Assembly (NCBI GenBank): GCA_014529385.2
Contig: CM043970.1
Coordinates: 65,648,996 to 65,712,995, forward strand
Length of the DNA: 64,000 nt
Reading direction: 5' to 3'
DNA from: Adiantum capillus-veneris
Taxonomy: Eukaryota > Streptophyta > Polypodiopsida > Polypodiales > Pteridaceae
Both the position numbers and the translations under genes were made by a program. Below, piece after piece: positions 35,141-46,817 of the stretch; position 1 is the first letter of the stretch; every line of letters starts with the position of its first letter. The notes beneath the pieces are model-generated. The model had not been told where the DNA came from. It ran no database searches and saw only the letters and a list, made by a program, of their open reading frames with translations.

Positions 35141-35890
35141 TTGCAGGAACTCTCTACAAGCTAGGGACGAACAATATTCTTAGACATTGTGCTCGTGAGG
35201 ATGAGTATTTATACATAGTGCAGCCTACTAGCCCACATGGGTATAGCTGGAGGACATTTCTCAGGGGAACTAACTGCTAGAAAGGTGTTGCAATCAAGCT
35301 ATTGGTGGCCTACCTTATTCAAGGATGCATCACTTTTTGCAAAAAGATGTAATGAATGTCAACGTTACAAGATCACACAACGAAAGGATAAGATGCCCTT
35401 ACATCCTGTTAAAGTGACTCAACCATTTGAAAAATGGGGTTTAGACTTTGTAGGCCCCATTAGCCCGACAGCTTGTAACACTCAATCTCAATATTTTATC
35501 GTTGCTACCACTGACTATGTGACAAAGTGAATGGAAGCCAGGGTGACACGTAAGGCTCATGCAAGGTCAACTGCCAAGTTTCTCTTTGAGAACATTATCA
35601 CAAGATTTGGTTTTCCTTTGAAATTGTGAGTGAAAATGGTACTCATTTTATAAATGGAGTGATAAAGGAACTCACGATAAAATTCATGATAGCCCACCTT
35701 AAGTCCACGCCTTATTATCAACAAGCAAATGGACAAGCTGAGAGCACTAGCAAGACCTTAATTTCTATCTTGACCAAAAAAGTGGAAGCTCATCGCACAG
35801 ATTGGGATTTTGAAGCTGACATCAACTCTATGGGCTTATCGTACTTCGTAAAAAGTGGCTATTAATTGTACACCATTCAAAATGGTATAT
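35141..35890 (+). pseudogene. Ty3-type integrase, truncated
   Basis: The zinc-binding region (GGHFSGELTARKVLQSSYWW, then C-N-E-C) is followed by the core with WGLDFVGPISP. The second catalytic residue lies in VSENGTHF, where most relatives have Asp in SDNGTHF. The third site is TPYYQQANGQAESTSKTL. Coding similarity stops after about FKMVYGQKV, well before a normal integrase end. Stops and shifts occur near 35200, 35530 and 35620. Confidence 0.88.
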
Positions 35891-35899
35891 GGCCAAAAG

Positions 35900-37026
35900 G
35901 TTGGATACGGGTGTAAAATATAATCTACTGTCATATGGGGTGTGGTGTCAGTTAGGAAAGCCATCTCTATCTGAGAGTACTATCCAAGTCAAGGGTGTGA
36001 ACAAGAAAAAAACCACGGATTTTGGAATCTGGCACACTCTCTCAGTTATGACAACGGGGTTGTAGCTCAAGACTTTTTGGTCATGCCTGCTGGAATTATG
36101 AAGTGTAATATAAACCTAGGACGCACGTTTATGATAGCCACCAAATGCACTATTGATTGGGGGACTGGGAGTGTCACGGTATAGAAACCAACTCTTAGCC
36201 CTACCACTCATCAAGCCATAGTCCCTGAGATATTTCCTCTTGAGGAAATAAAACTCAAAACATTGCATGTCCAGGAGGTTGAACCATATGTCCCTACAAC
36301 CCAACTCTCTAAAGCTTCAACTTCTATAGTTGAAACAAAAAATGAGACACACAAGACCCATTGTAATATAACTAAGAAAACAAACAAGTAGGTCCCTAAA
36401 GCTTATTTGGCGACCATGAGTGATGCTAAAAAATAGGAGCCTTGTAAGAAGCGTCCCACTCGCTCCCAAAAATGTAAGAAAATGTTGCATTGGATTCCTA
36501 AATGACTATTGGAATCCCAAGGCTACTATCAAGGAATTGATCAAATATGGATACCAAAACGTAAATTGTGTTCTTACCTATCACTTGACCCATATGAGTC
36601 AAATTCTGTGACGACAAAGCCGTTTGAAGATCGTGGGAAAGGAAAAATCACATAACACTATACACCAGATTCGGAGCTAGTATGGATTCCCAAGCGAGAA
36701 AGGCTTGTTTTGCTCAGCTCAACCATAGAAAAATGAATGAAGCTTCTTGGTCTTTATGCAGTTCATATACGAGAATAGAATCTTCGACACAACCTCCACC
36801 TACCATCGTACATATCCGTACAAACAAGAAAATGTTTTCACCTCCTGTTATAAGTTCACCACCTACAACAACATTGCAAATAAAATCATGGGGGAGAGTA
36901 CCTTACCACCCTTGCAACTAGATGAAATGCCTAGGGGGGTCAAAAACTATTGGTCAAAGTCTTCACCCAAGACAACTTGGAACAATTGGTTTCAAAAGGT
37001 GATGACATCATTCCAAAAGGTATAAT
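35900..37026 (+). pseudogene. Protease-like fragment and linker lying downstream of integrase
   Basis: Directly after the truncated integrase, the + strand reads LGKPSLSESTIQVKGVNKKK, then YDNGVVAQDFLVMPAGIMKC, then IATKCTIDWGTGSVTV. This resembles the C-terminal part of a Ty3-type aspartic protease, which normally precedes RT. A WIPK...SQGYYQG...WIPK linker and a Pro/Thr-rich part follow to 37026. The order IN-PR is not that of an intact element, so a rearrangement or template switch with a related element is likely. Confidence 0.55.
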
Positions 37027-39126
37027 CTAACCAAGGAAGGAGGGAATGTTTGATGGAATTCATCATTCACTTACTCCCCTCTTAACCTTCCTCGTTGACC
37101 TCTCAATCTCCGAATCTTAGGGAATGTATATATAAAGCCTTATACTCACAAAAACAAGATAAAAAAGTAAAAGAGCAAGAGCCACCAAACAATAATATGG
37201 AAACTTACAAGTTCTATATATGACACAAAATCATAAAAACACATTATGCACAAGGACACGGACTTTTGACACGACCCATATATTATTTGCACTCTAACCA
37301 TCATCTATTTGTGTGTACAGATATGGCTAGTACGCTAGAGTCATCCACTCTTATCTTGGGTGAGAGGTACCCTCTTTACTTTTCACAAGTGTTTCACATA
37401 ATCTATCCGATGCTTGCATGTGAATGGGATTTGGTAGGTACGCTAGCATGTGAGAGGAATTTCAAGGAGTTAGAATGACTGATACGTCTCTTGACCATGA
37501 CTGATCTATACTTAGTAGAGGATGTCTCTCTGATTGCACAAGTTTACCCTCTTGACCAAGAGGACTATAGACGCCTAGGGACGTTCTTAGTGAACATTTG
37601 TGCCTCTAATGATGAAGAAGATTTACATGATTACATGGATGCACATATGGTCTCATGAATGATGACTTTGTTTTTCTCAACGATGACGAGGATAGTGGTT
37701 TAGCCTTAGGGTTACCTCCCCATCTCTACAATATCATGTTCCCTTGACTCTCTGGGGGGGGGGGGGGTGCAAATAATTAGATTAGGGTTCCGTATGTTGT
37801 TTGATTGTGTTCAATAAGGGTTGGTGCCTCTTCCCACTGATGTGCCTCCTAGAGGTATTCTTTGTGTTTTCTAGTGTGTACACAAATGTGTTGCTGTTGT
37901 TAGGATTTGGAACTTCATACAGTCTTTCTCTCATTTACTCTTCGCATCAAGCGTGATCATCAACACGAGCACGTGTTTCTTGTCGATTAGCATTGCCCCT
38001 TGTCTTTTTTTTTGCATCCATATTTGTTTGCTTTAATTGTCATTGGTAGCATAATATTCCACGCATTTTCTTAGTATAAATATTAGATTTGATATAATTT
38101 TTTGTCATAATCCCTTGTCTAGGTTAAAGAATCAAGCTGTCTGACCAAGGTAGTTTGACCAAGTTAGGCATTATAGATCTTCTCTTAATACTATGGGGAA
38201 TGCCTTCTTAATAATTAATGGTTACTTTAGGCTCTTAATCCGATTTAGGAAGCATTGTTTACAATGTACTAGGTCTTTCTAGTGGCTTAGTCCCTATTGA
38301 CCTTTAGCTTAAGTATTATAAAGAGAGTTTACTAGTGTGATGAGCCTGGGGAGGGTAATAGTGTTATATGACACCCCAAAGTTACAAAATTAAAATGCTA
38401 AAAACGAACAAACAAAAAAAACCAAAAGTGCCACAATGTAAAATCTTAAGCTAAAAGAGAAATCCCAGCTTGATTTGATACTTCACTCACATGTATTGCC
38501 TATGGTACTAGAGTCCTGGAGGTTCCTAGTGTGGGTGCTTTTCCTTGAAAAGCAAAAAACCCAAGGCATACAAAATAAGCACACACATCAAAATTGAATC
38601 AATGTGAAAAGACTTTGGGGGGTCAAAGAAAAGGGAATAAGTTAGGCGATGATTTCATGAGCAATTCCTTTTATCGTAGCTTAACTACAAGGTCTTCTAG
38701 GCCCTAGCCCTAGTCAACCCTCGGACATGAAATACTTGGCTCTCGCGATTAAACAGCTTAATTGACCAGAGAAAATTGAGAAGCTTGCCCATGGTAATAA
38801 TAGTTGAACTCTACTGTCTTTCGATCGTTAAATTAGCGACCCCAGACTTGTTTAGTTTTTGACCTTTACAATTGTTTATGCATTTGATTATATTACAATT
38901 TAATGTTTACCACCGCTGACAAATTGTTTAATATTCTGTTATCAATCAATTTGTGTGCCTACAATTGCATATACTTTTTAATTGTAGACGAGAATGCAGT
39001 TACTGTGCCAATTTTGGTTTATTTTGCAGTGATTGAAGAAGGCTAAGGATATTCAATCTCGGATGCTCTTCCACCTTGACGAACGGGCTTCATCTCAATA
39101 GCTTCCGAGGACGAAATCTACATCAG
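37027..39126. other. 3' non-coding region of the Ty3-type element with ORF relict
   Basis: A short frame at 37266-37478 and following pieces (LYLVEDVSLIAQVYPLDQED, then LGTFLVNICASNDEE near 37500-37640) suggest a decayed extra ORF between pol and the 3' LTR, as some Athila/Tat elements have. A 14-bp G run lies at 37754-37767. The rest is AT-rich and has no recognised feature. Confidence 0.4.
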
Positions 39127-39137
39127 GAAGGGGGATA
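39127..39137 (+). promoter_or_regulatory. Polypurine tract of the Ty3-type element
   Basis: Gaagggggata immediately precedes the TGTTAACC start of the 3' LTR. This is the usual Ty3 plus-strand priming site. Confidence 0.9.
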
Positions 39138-39432
39138 TGTTAACCCTCACGGACATCCTATCACCTTTGACAGATGCATATTATTTATTTTGATTGAGTC
39201 ATGGACCAGGCTTGTCGGTCCAATAGGTGTGTAGGTGATTGCCGATGAGAGGCGCACCACTTATCTTATTTTGAAAGTAGTTTTGCAACAATCGACCACT
39301 GTGGACGCCCATGTGTGAATGTGACAAACTCTTATAAAAGGTCTATTTGACCTAAAATCCTCATTCTTGGAGGTGTAAGCTAAGAAGTGCTCTTTCTCCA
39401 TCTCTGTCTCCTTCTCATTCGTGTGCTCATGT
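39138..39432 (+). repeat. 3' LTR of the Ty3-type element, first half
   Basis: Matches 14908-15205 at roughly 90% by eye, including the TATA box, and breaks off in gtgtgctcatgt, where a second LTR element begins. Confidence 0.92.
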
Positions 39433-40297
39433 TGTTGCGCGCATTTTGAGAACCCCGTTTTTTGTAAATTTGTACATACGTACATGACACCCGATGTCAA
39501 AAGTGTGTGTGGTATTTCTTTTTGTGGGGTTAAAGCAAGCACATGTACATGCACTACAAGTCGCTAGTCTAGTGTGACAGCTGTCGGGCTACTATAAGTG
39601 GCCGTGAGTGAGTTTTTTGAAGTGAGACTTGTATATAACTAAAACAAATGTAAAAACTAAAAAAAGGTTCAGTCAAAGCTAAGAAATTTTCAGGTTTTGG
39701 GTCGTTGTGGCTTCTTGATGCTTTTGGATGCAGGTTTTTACCCTTGACCAGCCTTCCTACGCGTAGTCGGGCCATGGCAGCTTGCTGTTCGCACCAATTT
39801 TGCACATAGAGGTACATAGAATTGAAATATGTGGTCTTAAAAACTTTTGTTTTAGAAAATGCAGAGAATTTTTGAAGCTTGAAAGCATCCCTTTTGGAGT
39901 GGTGGTTTGGGAGATATAGTCTATTTCCCACAGCGCAGAGGATATGGCATCAGGTAGGCGATTTGGTGTATGGTAGGTTGTGGAAGCTCTCTTGTTTGGA
40001 GATGGGTGTACACTTAAAAATTGTGTTTTTGAAGAGTTGTTTGGTGAAGGTGGAATCTCTTTCTCTCAGGTGCATTGGTGGGTGTGTGTCGTAAATCCAT
40101 GCCACGATAAGTGCTTCCTAATTTTCATGGTGGTCTTTTGGGTGGACGTGTGCTGGTAAATTCCCAAGAGATCACTTGTCTTTGAGTTGTGGTTTTGTTG
40201 AGGTTCTTTTGATACCATTTGTGGTGCTGATCTTGTGTCTTGAGCGCTATTGGGAGACATTGCTATAGAGGTGCCCCTTGCTCTTGTTTTCCCAACA
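39433..40297 (+). repeat. 5' LTR of the pol-less element
   Basis: Starts TGTTGCGCGCATTTTGAGAA and ends TTTTCCCAACA. It is 865 bp long. Relative to the 3' copy it holds an extra block of about 60 bp near 39918-39995. Confidence 0.88.
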
Positions 40298-40303
40298 GTG
40301 TTT

Positions 40304-40323
40304 TGGTGCCCCCCACCGAGGAG
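40304..40323 (+). promoter_or_regulatory. Candidate primer-binding site of the pol-less element
   Basis: TGGTGCCCCCCACCGAGGAG starts six bases after the LTR with the TGG expected from a tRNA CCA end. The tRNA is not identified. Confidence 0.45.
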
Positions 40324-40373
40324 TTGCTTCAAGCTACCTTCATTGTTGGTGATTCATACATAAAAGTGCATCC

Positions 40374-41556
40374 ATGGTCAATTTTAGTGATGCATTGTTG
40401 AGGATGAATGATATGATGAGTAAGTTGAAGCTAAGCAGCATAGCAGAGTTAGACATGCACTACATGAGGTTTTGCTCTCTAAAGTAGGAGCTAGAGGTTC
40501 TTGAGGATATGATTCTGAATGAAAAGGAAGAGAAGTTCTTGTTCATTGGTACCCATCCAGGATGTTTGGGCATTGAGGTTGCTTGCACTGACTTGTTGTG
40601 TGTGAAGAGAATTGTTGATTTCTTGAAGAAAAAAGATGGTTGGAAGATGTCATCATTTTTCTACTTCTTCATGCTTTTTAGACAAGAGATCTTCTGTCAC
40701 TAGTGACGATTGTAGCAATGATGATGAGGTTGAGTCAGATGTAGAAGATGAGGCTCTCTCTCTTAATGATGTAGATATTGATGAGGAGTTATGTGCAAGC
40801 AACATTGTGAAAGAAAAGACCTTGGAGTGAATGTATGACAAAGAGGGCAATGATATGGCTGACTTAGTTCCATGTATGGATGCTCATAAAGTTAAGGCCT
40901 TATGTAGCTCTATGTGTTTGCATTATGTGCCTATGGATGTTCTTACTTGTGATACAATGGCACGCATGTTGAAATTATGGGTGATGGTTTTGCTTCTCCA
41001 TCTTATGAGTTGTTATGGTACCCTGATGAGTTGTGGGCCCATTTGCGATACTGAGATTAATGTTTGTGATGTTGATGATGCTATTGGTGACACTGAGTTG
41101 CCTGCTAGTTATGATTTTCATTATGAGCAACAGGATGGTTTGAGTGATGTGGATTGTGATGGTAGTATTGATTGGGGATTTGATGACCCACAAGTTGAGA
41201 TGGATGAGGAGATGCAAGTTAGTGTGTGCCATGCATTGTCAAGGGTGAAGAAGCTTATGAAAACCTCACATGCATGTGTGGATGTTGAAGAGGATTATAG
41301 CTTGGAAAGTTGGGATAGCCATGATGACATGGATACAATAGATGTTTTGTCTTGCCTTGATGTGAGTGATACATTTCATGATGGCGAGAATGTTGATCCA
41401 TGGTCTTTTGGTTTGTATGACATGAACCTTGATTGTTGTAGCTCACTTGTAATTGATGATTGTCCTTATGACTTTGAAGGATGCCATTATGTGTGCACGA
41501 TGGATACAAGAGATAATACTTTTCCATTTGATCGTGGTAAGGATATATGGTGTTGA
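40374..41556 (+). pseudogene. Unknown acidic, Cys-rich reading frame of the pol-less element
   Basis: The frame from ATG 40374 (MVNFSDALLRMNDMMSKLKL) runs with one TAG near 40485 to 40703. A second frame covers 40636-41556 with one TGA (40828). The second part is about 305 codons, strongly acidic and Cys-rich, with segments such as SDDCSNDDEVESDVEDE, DVDCDGSIDWGFDDPQ and DDCPYDFEGCHYVC. No gag, knuckle, protease, RT or integrase motif is seen, and I do not recognise a family. The few lesions for a 1.2-kb frame suggest it was coding when the element moved. Confidence 0.55.
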
Positions 41557-41649
41557 TGCCTTTGTAAATGATGTATGTTTGTACATAAGATTTTGCATAG
41601 TCTACTGCTGAGCATGAATGCTCTAGCAAACTGGGGGTTTGGCAAACTA

Positions 41650-42461
41650 AGTTGCGCGTATTTTGAGAACCCCGTTTTTTGTAAAGTTGTACATACGTAC
41701 ATGACATCTGATGTCAACAGTGTGTGTGGTCTTTCTTTTTGTGGGGTTAAAGCAAGCACATGTACATGCACTACAAGTCCCTAGTGTAGTGACAACTATC
41801 GGGCTATCCCTAGTGTAGTGACAGCTATCGGGCTACTGTAAGTGCCCGTGAGTGAGGTTTTTGAAGTGAGACTATAACTAAAACAAATGTAAAAAATAAA
41901 AAAAGGTTCAGTAAAAGCTAAGAAATTTTCAGGTTTTGGGTCGTTGTGAATTCTTGATGCTTTTGGATGCAGTTTTTTGCCCTCGACCAGCCTTCCTACG
42001 CGTAGTCGGGCCATGGCAGCTTGCTGTTCGCACCAATTTTGCACATAGAGGTACATAGAATTGAAATTTGTGGTCTTCAGAGATTTTTTTGTAGAAAATG
42101 CAAAATTTTTTTGAAGCTTGAAAGCATCCCTTTTGGAGTTGTGTTTTGGGAGATACAATCTGGAGATGTGTGTACACTTCAAAATTGTGTTTTTGAAGAG
42201 TTGTTTGGTGAAGGTGGAATCTCTTTCTCTCAGGTGCATTGGTGGGCGTGTGCTGTAAATCCATGCCACGGTAAGTGCTTCCTAATTTTCATGGTGGTCT
42301 TTTGGGTGGTCGTGTGCTGGTAAATTCCCAAGACATCACTTGTCTTTGAGTTGTGGTTTTGTTGAGGTTATTTTGATATCGTTTGTGGTGCTGATCTTGT
42401 GTCTTGAGCGCTATTGGGAGACATTGCTATAGAGGTGCCCCTTGCTCTTGTTTTCCCAACA
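41650..42461 (+). repeat. 3' LTR of the pol-less element
   Basis: 812 bp. The first base pair reads AG instead of TG. It carries a small tandem duplication absent from the 5' copy: ccctagtgtagtgacaacta and ccctagtgtagtgacagcta at 41779-41835. Confidence 0.87.
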
Positions 42462-42489
42462 ACGTGTGTATGTGTGTGTGTGTGTATGC

Positions 42490-42550
<61 letters not shown>

Positions 42551-42762
42551 TTGCGGTGGCATCGGCGATTGAGCGCGGCATCGATGGCGGCTCCTTCTTC
42601 TTTGCAGTACCGAATTCTTCACGATGGAAGCATTGAGCAGTGAGACACACCATTGTTTCTTTGAGCTTTCTAGGACTCTCTATTGTATGCTTGCAGCCTT
42701 TTGAGGCTCTCACACAGTACACAGGCAAGTTCGTAGCCTTCACACGTGCGACAAAGCACACA
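42462..42762 (+). repeat. 3' LTR of the Ty3-type element, second half
   Basis: Resumes the LTR with its (GT)n and (GA)n tracts (GA at 42491-42548) and ends caaagcacaca. CTTGA follows at 42763-42767. Confidence 0.9.
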
Positions 42763-43316
42763 CTTGAATTTTTTTGTTTAAGGACCCCACAAATTATGCG
42801 CTTGTAAGACAAGAGGATGCTAGAACTACAGACACTAATTCCACTAAGAACTTCAAAAATTCATAGCCGAGACCTCATGTGACATACCAAAACTTGTATC
42901 AAGACTAGAGACCACCACCAAACGAACGGAATTTGAAACTTGGGGATCTAACTTTATAATAAATGGACCATCTAAGAACAATACACTGCCTCATCGAGGT
43001 GGAAATCAACAACCCCAAGGTAGTGGAGCTCAAGACAATAGAATTCAGAATGCTCAAGGTGGAGGAAATCAATCAAATATTTGTGCTCATACAACAACTG
43101 TCGATCAAGGAACAAATGAAGAACTTTTGGTGCCTTTGGACTCACTAATGCTCTAACATTATTCCATACTATTGCAACTAAATCCTCTCTAGGATAGGAT
43201 CATAACTAAATATATTATGAAATAGTCAATTTAGCTTATGTTTATAGAGGGCTTCAGATTACTTCTTCAATATTTATGTCGCAGCGAGGACACCTCAAAT
43301 TTATGGAAGGAAATAA
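42763..43316 (+). pseudogene. Gag tail of the host retroelement, 3' part
   Basis: After the CTTGA duplication the + strand continues with a low-complexity gag tail: RGGNQQPQGSGAQDNRIQNA followed by QGGGNQSN at about 43000-43080. A short stretch (FGAFGLTNALTLF near 43125) resembles the RT box FGLTNAP-x-TF. This is probably the remainder of the element interrupted at 14907, with the parts between lost. Confidence 0.5.
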
Positions 43317-43880
43317 GATCCCCAATTTTGGGTCTCTTTTAAAGATTAGAAAATTATAGTGTACATTACTTTAATTTTTTGCCTAGAATTCATACTGTGC
43401 AATGTTGGGAGGTTTAAAGTGGAAAACAGGGTCGTTTTCATGTTTTGATAGGTCAACGAACGCTTGTTTGGTATAGTTTTGGAAAAAATTTGTTTTTATT
43501 TATTTTGTTGCTTTTCGGTGACAAGCAAGTCCATTTTCTAGTTTGGGTAGGCTAGGTAAAGCTGTGGTTCAATTGGAGAATTTTTTTCTTTTTGTGCTCT
43601 TTTTTGGTTTTTGTACTGTTCGACATTTTTGAAAAGCAATGTGCGTTTTAAAATTGTCAAGCCCCAAAAATATTTTTTTTGGTCACTATATGAGTGAAAA
43701 GAGGACATACGATAGAGAAAGGACATTAGATGGCGTTTTTTTGAAAACCATTTTTAAAAAAAACAACACCATAAATTTGCTCGGGTGGTATGATAAGTAT
43801 CATAATCATATTGAGACATCATGGTATGGCCTAGTTCACTCACATTTTAGTAAGTTGCTTAGATACTAATTTACATATTG
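43317..43880. repeat. Dispersed repeat, second copy, part 1
   Basis: Similar to 12160-12730 in the same orientation; shares gtgcaatgttgggaggttt... as caatgttgggaggttt, and gttgcttagatac at its end. It is interrupted after about 43880. Confidence 0.65.
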
Positions 43881-46767
43881 AATTACTGCATGAAAATTGG
43901 ATGGTTTTGGTCAGAGTTGACTACCAAAAGCAAGGCAAGGTTTTCCCAAAAAGAAAGAAGCTATTCCAAGCCAAAAGGTGCATTGCATTTGGCCTTGGAG
44001 TATACTCCAGCCGATCAGTGAGTTATAAAAGGAGCATTAGTGCTCAATTTTAGCACCATCAGTTGCTCTCCATCACCATTTCCATAAGAATCTTTGTCTT
44101 GTTCACGGAAAGAAGAAGAAGAAGAAGCACCATGTCTCTCTACTCTCTTACTATATTCTCTTCTCTTTTCACGGTGTATGCACTCTACATCAACTCCGTG
44201 GCCAGATCCTCTACATAGCTCTCATTGTTGCTCTCTTGAAGCAAAGCAAGAACCCTTTTGATCACTACTGATCACTTCTTGTTCATGGTAATAAGCTCTA
44301 TAGCCATCATGTCTTTCTCTCTCTATTTTGTTTCTACGCACTCAATGGTTGCTTTTCTATGTACATAGGCATGTATAGGCTTTCCAAATATGTATGAGGA
44401 TGTTTTATGCTTGTTCCATCATGTTTAGCTCGCTGATATATGCATATGATGTGTTTTTTATAATAGAAATGCATCGAAAGTACCTTTTGCATTGATGTCA
44501 ATTATACGATCAAGACATTGTTTTGGCCTTTTTTCCTAAACCATTGTAAATCAAGCCAAACCCTTTGAATAAAAAATTAAGCACATCATTAAAAGAATTT
44601 TGTCTTTTAGGTGTTGCGTGAAAATTCTTCTTGAGTGAAGAGTTATAGTCAAAATACAACTTGCAGTCCATTGCACTTCATCAATATTTTAGACCCCGGG
44701 CTCCTTGAAGAGCCACTATGTAGGCTTATTGGATGGTGAATCCCACTTAGAAAAATCAAGACCTTAATTAAAATTTCTCATAAATGTATTTAGATCATGG
44801 TTATCACTTCATAGGTATGAGTTGTTAATCGTCCTTTGTATGGGATTACCTATACATATCTAGGGTGCTACCAAAGGGGAGTACCATATAGAGTCATGAG
44901 TTTGATGAGAGCTTCCAATACATTTTATGGGTTGTTTTGGTGAGTTGATTTCATGTTTTTTATGTCCATAAACTTATGTGTAGATGTATGGTTAGTCAAC
45001 CCGAACTGCATGAATAGTTTTAAATAAAACGACTTTCTTTTAATGTCACGATTGTTAGCATGGATTTCATATTGATGAAGTGATGGAAAAATATATTAGT
45101 CTATGTTATAGAACTGAGATTGATCCATTTTTATGAGGTGAAACACTCTCTCTTGCATGTCATATGTTCAAAAATACAAAAACGTTGTCTTGCACCTACA
45201 AGTGAAGTTATGGCATATGGTTGATCAAAGTGGTGAAGATGATTTTCTTGATGTGGTGATGTTATGATATAAGGAACATCAAATATAGATGTGAATGTCT
45301 CATGTACATGCATGTACAACTTTCCATTCTCCTAGGTCAACAATAGCTCTATGTGCAAGGGAGGTGAGGTGAGGTCAGCGTACACCATTTATGTATGGAT
45401 AAACACTTCCAAAACAATGTTTTGAGATTATGTTTAGTCACTCCTTGGACTTATCTTTATGCACATTTTTTTCCCTTAAGGGTCATGTGTATTGGCTCAG
45501 TTTGACTATAGCATGTTTAGTCAAAATTCCAAGTGTGCAAGTTGGTTCAGTGATGATTATGGTTTATGGTCAAGAAATGAAGATCCCTTTTGGTTTTGGT
45601 TGTGGAAGCCGATGTGGCGCTTGGATTAGTTTTTTGGTTATGGCTATCCTACCAAATGTTGTTGAAGTATTTGTAGCCATGTTGTGTACTAAAATTTGTT
45701 TTGCAGGATGGATGCACATCACCCGGAGTAGGGTGAAGCGCTCACCTATGTGATGAGGATTTGATTATGGTTTATGGTTTTGTTTTGGGATTATAAAGTG
45801 GTTTGATGGTTTATGTTAGAGGTATAAGAGTAGAGACCCTATCTAGTCTGATTGCCTTGGGAAGGATTATTTGTTCATATGCAAGATGCTATTTTGATTG
45901 AACTCATATGTTTTGTTTCTCATGATAACGTTGATAAAGATTAGAATCACCTACACTGCTTACTCTTAGATGAAAGGGTCAATGATTTGGGGCTTTGTTG
46001 GATCAAGGGTGTTGCCTAGATCATGTTTTTTTTTTGTTATGTTCATCTATACAACTAGTGCATTGGGGGTTCAATGATTTACACAACTAACACATGGAAG
46101 ATCTTGCCTTGGCTTGGCCTAAACACCTAGTGTGGCAACAAAGAGGCATGGAATCTAAATTGACATGGTTCGTGTTGATTTCCTACCATGTGCTAATATT
46201 TAAAACCCTTTAGACTTCAGGAGTGCACTATGTAATTATATTAATATATCACCTGAGTTCAACAAGAGGGGTTTTATAATGAATTTTTTTAAATAAAATT
46301 AACAGAGATACATTAACAAAGGGGTTTTTATGTTCTATTTTGAAGAAAATTCTAAAATAAGGGATCATTTTCTTTCATTCAAAAAAGTTAAAAAAGGGGT
46401 TTTCAAAATACTCCAAACACACATTATATAAGGGGTTTCTCAAAATTCCACCCCTCAAGCTTTCAAAGCTCGTGTTCATGGAGGGAGGTGAAGCGACTTC
46501 GCTAGCTTAGGTAAGTTGGAGATGTTCTGGCTCTCAACGAAGTGACATTCTCTTTGTTCATAGTAGGATCAAATGTGGATGGGTGGACTAGTCAATCCCA
46601 CACACGGTTTGGTGCTTTTACTTAGTCATCTATGGTTTTTGAAGTTATGTTATACTCAGATTTTGGCATGCCTTAATTCATGGTTTACATGTTTCAATTT
46701 TATGGGGCATTTAAAGATTCTCTTTTGTCATTCTTCTATGTCATCCATGCACTCTATTTCACCATCC

Positions 46768-46817
<50 letters not shown>
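43881..46817. mobile_element. 2.9-kb insertion of unknown type within the dispersed repeat
   Basis: Inferred from the uninterrupted copy at 12.0-13.0 kb, in which the two flanks are adjacent. It contains a TATA-like ttataaaagg at 44023-44032. About 100 bp later, at 44132, is a 28-codon frame starting MSLYSLTIFSSLFTVYALYI, which looks like a signal peptide and then stops. The 3' end includes a (TC)n tract (46770-46813). No LTR, TIR or transposase was found, so the mechanism is unknown. Confidence 0.45.

Larger units (their letters stand above)
39433..42461 (+). mobile_element. Pol-less LTR element inside the 3' LTR (LARD/TR-GAG-like)
   Basis: It has direct repeats at both ends (39433-40297 and 41650-42461), a 1.35-kb interior, a TGG-starting PBS-like site and no pol domain. 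It splits the 3' LTR of the Ty3-type element exactly, the LTR resuming at 42462. Flanking ATGT and ACGT may be a decayed target duplication. The interior carries an acidic, Cys-rich frame not resembling gag or pol. It would depend on enzymes made by another element. Confidence 0.85.
14908..42762 (+). mobile_element. Ty3-type LTR retrotransposon (Athila/Tat-like), invaded by other elements
   Basis: Both ends start TGTTAACCCTCACGGA. The element has a degenerate tRNA-Asp-like PBS, a gag-type region at 16.6-20.9 kb, RT/RNaseH/integrase at 33.6-35.9 kb, a polypurine tract (39127-39137), and a 5-bp CTTGA duplication on both sides. It spans 27.9 kb. After subtracting the copia element, TIR copies A and B and the pol-less LTR element, about 16.5 kb remain. 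That is long for a Ty3 element and in the size range of Ogre/Tat giants. LTR halves are roughly 90% identical by eye, so it is older than the copia insertion. All coding parts are broken. Confidence 0.88.

Noticed and set aside
40831-41556. The 241-codon frame as an independent host gene
   Set aside because: It lies between two matching LTRs and continues upstream in the same frame past one TGA, so it belongs to the mobile element.
44132-44218. Short signal-peptide-like frame (MSLYSLTIF...) as a small secreted peptide gene
   Set aside because: It ends after 28 codons with nothing recognisable following. A TATA-like motif 100 bp upstream is suggestive only, so it is noted under the insertion.
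45430-45753. Hydrophobic frame of 107 codons as a membrane protein
   Set aside because: The apparent hydrophobicity comes from T-rich DNA. No conserved pattern or start context, and it lies in an unclassified insertion.
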